A DNA stretch of 37,887 bases, taken from a virus. The number at the start of each line of letters is the position of its first letter. The first letter of the stretch is position 1. A model generated the notes under the pieces. That model was not told the DNA's origin, made no database searches, and worked only from the letters and a program-made list of their open reading frames with translations. The translations under genes and the position numbers were made by a program. Below are positions 36,478-37,887 of this stretch, piece by piece. Location of the stretch: IMG/VR virus record IMGVR_UViG_3300032304_001148, positions 1 through 37,887 of that record; one strand, written 5' to 3'.

Positions 36478-36996
36478 ATGGCTGTCGATATTGGAGCGTT
36501 GCGTAAGTTTCAAGATCTGTGGGGGCCGGTGCTTGAAAGCATCCCTGCAGTGATTGATGCTTCTGCCAAGCAGGACGATCTGGCTCGAGCCATTGCGGCG
36601 CAGGGTAGGGCGCTGGACAAGGCCAAGCAAGAAGTTGATGCCGTCTACGAAGAGGCGGACAAGCGGATTGCTGCTGCGAATGCGGAACTTGAGAGTGCAA
36701 AGGCGCAGAAGGTTCAAATCTTGAACAGCATCGCTGACGAGCGGCTGAAGGCCAAAGATGCTGCTGATGCTGCCATGACGTCTGCTCAGGAACTCCTGGA
36801 CGAAGTCAACAAGCAGGTATCGCAGGCCGCGGCGAAGCTCAGCAGCATTGAGTCTGACTATGCAGCCAAGCTCTCGAGTGCTCAGGCTGAGCATGATGCA
36901 GCGCTGAGCAAGATGGCTAGCGAAGCCAAGGCGATGGAAGACCGGCAGTCAAAGGCAGAAAAGGCTCTTGAAGCGCTGAAGGCAAAGCTGGGGTAA
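36478..36996 (+). CDS. Coiled-coil virion-region protein (172 aa)
   Basis: A 172-residue protein. A short N-terminal region (ALRKFQDLWGPVLESIPAVI) is followed by a continuous Ala/Lys/Glu/Gln coiled coil from ~35 to the end (AKQEVDAVYEEADKRIAAAN, ... SKAEKALEALKAKLG). GGGG lies upstream of ATG 36478. A long rigid rod in the late block could be a tail, fibre or internal scaffold component. No family is recognised. Confidence 0.68.
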   Translation: MAVDIGALRKFQDLWGPVLESIPAVIDASAKQDDLARAIAAQGRALDKAKQEVDAVYEEADKRIAAANAELESAKAQKVQILNSIADERLKAKDAADAAMTSAQELLDEVNKQVSQAAAKLSSIESDYAAKLSSAQAEHDAALSKMASEAKAMEDRQSKAEKALEALKAKLG

Positions 36997-36999
36997 GCC

Positions 37000-37254
37000 G
37001 TGTCGGTCAGCGGGGTAACCCAGTCCTACCCAGTACAGGCCTACTACCTCAACAATTTTGTTGATGGTGACCCCTTGTACCTGGGCAAGGTGAGCAACGT
37101 AAACACATGGCTCATACAGAAGTTCAGCACCTCAACGGGTGTGATGCTGTGGGCTAACGTGTCTACCAACCCTGCTTACACGACCTATGCGTCTGCGTGG
37201 GCCAACCGTTTAACTCTGACGTATTCAGAGTTTCAAGATCTCAGCCATGTGTAG
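37000..37254 (+). CDS. Hypothetical virion-region protein (84 aa)
   Basis: The start is GTG 37000, 3 nt after the preceding stop; ribosome-site support is weak (GGGG ~7 nt upstream). The 84-residue product has an aromatic, beta-rich character: VQAYYLNNFVDGDPLYLGKV, NTWLIQKFSTSTGVMLWANV, YASAWANRLTLTYSEFQDL. The DGDPLYLGKV...TWLI.K....G....WAN...NP.Y..Y..AWANR.TL.Y pattern is recurrent in late regions of related phages. Unknown function. Confidence 0.68.
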   Translation: MSVSGVTQSYPVQAYYLNNFVDGDPLYLGKVSNVNTWLIQKFSTSTGVMLWANVSTNPAYTTYASAWANRLTLTYSEFQDLSHV

Positions 37255-37263
37255 AGGTAACCG

Positions 37264-37695
37264 ATGGCAAAGTCAATAACCACTTGCAACAACCTGCTCA
37301 AGCTTATCTTCAATGCGACGGCTTGGGCAAACATGGCGGACAACGCCTCCTCGTCGCCGTACACCAATCTGTACGTTGGCTTGTATACGGCGGATCCTGG
37401 CACGGGCAACAACCAGACCACCAACGAGACTTCGTACACCAACTACACCCGGATCGCGGTTGTGCGAACGTCGAGTGGATGGACGGTTTCAACCAACACG
37501 GCAGTGAATGCTGCGCTGATCCAGTTCCCTCAGTGCGGTGCCACGGGCGCTACACTGACGTATGTGGCGATTGGGACGGCTGCGAGTGGTGCGGGTAACG
37601 TGCTGTACGCTGGCGCGTTGAACAGTTCGCTGGCGGTTGCGTCAGGCATTCAACCGCAGTTCAATGCTTCGGCTCTGACCGTCACGGAGACTTGA
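37264..37695 (+). CDS. Tail/fibre-region protein, Gp80-like pattern (143 aa)
   Basis: GAGG precedes ATG 37264. The 143-residue product opens with CNNLLKLIFNATAWANMADN, then NLYVGLYTADPGTGNNQTTN, YTNYTRIAVVRTSSGWTVS and a beta-rich C-terminus. The (L/V)xLYTxDPG...E...Y.R..V pattern resembles a phage late-protein family that in mycobacteriophages is called Gp80, found near tail-fibre genes. The homology is a recall-level impression. It is likely a trimeric or baseplate-proximal structural protein. Confidence 0.7.
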   Translation: MAKSITTCNNLLKLIFNATAWANMADNASSSPYTNLYVGLYTADPGTGNNQTTNETSYTNYTRIAVVRTSSGWTVSTNTAVNAALIQFPQCGATGATLTYVAIGTAASGAGNVLYAGALNSSLAVASGIQPQFNASALTVTET

Positions 37696-37866
37696 ATGGA
37701 CCAGCCCAATCTTGCCAAGGGCGAGTTGCCCAAGTATTTGTGCGCTCAGTGCAATGAGCCGGTGTTTCTTGTGCAGCACATCGTCTACAAGCCCTGCGGG
37801 CACAAGGACGCGCCGGTCTTGGCTAACATGGAAGCTGCTTTGCGTGGCACCAGCGCGGTAACGTAA
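37696..37866 (+). CDS. Small zinc-ribbon-like protein (56 aa)
   Basis: A 56-residue gene starting one base after the preceding stop, with GGAG 9-12 nt upstream (GGAGACTTGA). The product carries CAQCNEPVFLVQHIVYKPCG followed by HKDAPV: C-x2-C...C-G-H, a compact zinc-ribbon or rubredoxin-knuckle pattern. It ends MEAALRGTSAVT, and TAA is followed at once by the next ATG. A small metal-binding accessory protein in the tail gene block; function unknown. Confidence 0.7.
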   Translation: MDQPNLAKGELPKYLCAQCNEPVFLVQHIVYKPCGHKDAPVLANMEAALRGTSAVT

Positions 37867-37887
37867 ATGGCTATCAACTCGTTCAAA
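37867..37887 (+). CDS. Start of next gene, cut by window edge
   Basis: ATG 37867 follows the previous TAA with no gap and reads MAINSFK to the window end. Only seven codons are visible; by context it is likely a further tail or fibre gene. Confidence 0.5.

Noticed and set aside
1-37887. Integrase, repressor, tRNA, transposase or single-subunit RNA polymerase genes
   Set aside because: I looked for their motifs (Tyr/Ser recombinase, HTH repressors, DDE transposases, T7-type polymerase, cloverleaf elements) and found none; absence by eye is not proof, and the genome ends are outside the window.

Overview
The window is most of the genome of a tailed bacteriophage. It is GC-rich, densely packed, full of 1-16 nt ATGA/GTGA-type gene overlaps, and has no integrase, repressor, tRNA or rRNA gene that I can see. 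The virion set (terminase, an 830-residue portal, scaffold, HK97-like capsid protein, and a lytic transglycosylase among large internal-virion-like proteins) suggests a short-tailed (podovirus-like) phage. Several small early proteins resemble those of phages of beta-/gammaproteobacteria, but host assignment is weak inference. The window begins inside one virion gene and stops seven codons into another, so the tail genes missing between the right and left ends probably join them on a circular or permuted map.

Layout. (1) Bases 1-4620, plus strand: four late genes of virion/ejection type ending in a transglycosylase, closed by a clear intrinsic terminator at 4646-4670. (2) Bases 4672-21248, minus strand: one long replication, recombination and nucleotide-modification block. 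In transcription order it holds an SF2 helicase, a primase-polymerase/helicase, small genes, a DNA-base-modification cluster, a family A DNA polymerase, Sak4-like ATPase, DUF669-like ssDNA-binding protein, Cas4-like nuclease, RuvC-like resolvase, an HD nucleotidase and small genes. (3) Bases 21249-21639: a divergent control region. (4) Bases 21640-24319, plus strand: small accessory genes. (5) Bases 24320-24725: an AT-rich, iteron-like non-coding region. (6) Bases 24726-37887, plus strand: packaging and head genes (terminase, portal, GroES-like co-chaperonin, scaffold, capsid and accessory virion proteins).

The most interesting part is 11201-16310. A thymidylate-synthase homologue (predicted dUMP hydroxymethylase), a protein resembling the helical domain of 5-hmdU DNA kinases, two tandem paralogous P-loop kinases, a protein resembling alpha-glutamyl/putrescinyl-thymine pyrophosphorylases, a Rossmann-fold methyltransferase-like protein and a DenV-like small protein lie head to tail with overlaps, directly upstream of the phage DNA polymerase. 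By analogy with hypermodified-thymine phages (PhiW-14, ViI, SP10 type), this predicts 5-hydroxymethyl-dUMP synthesis, incorporation, phosphorylation/pyrophosphorylation in DNA and replacement by a nucleophile. The presence of two kinases, the separation of helical domain from kinase, and the methyltransferase-like enzyme make the end product unpredictable and possibly new.

Regulatory DNA carries several recurring motifs that occur only between genes: GATTAAAAAATRCAAT promoter-like boxes, TGCTTAGRT boxes, a 12-bp AGGGTTAACCCT palindrome present twice, and TTTTAAG iterons. All family assignments are from reading the protein sequence by eye; no database search was run.
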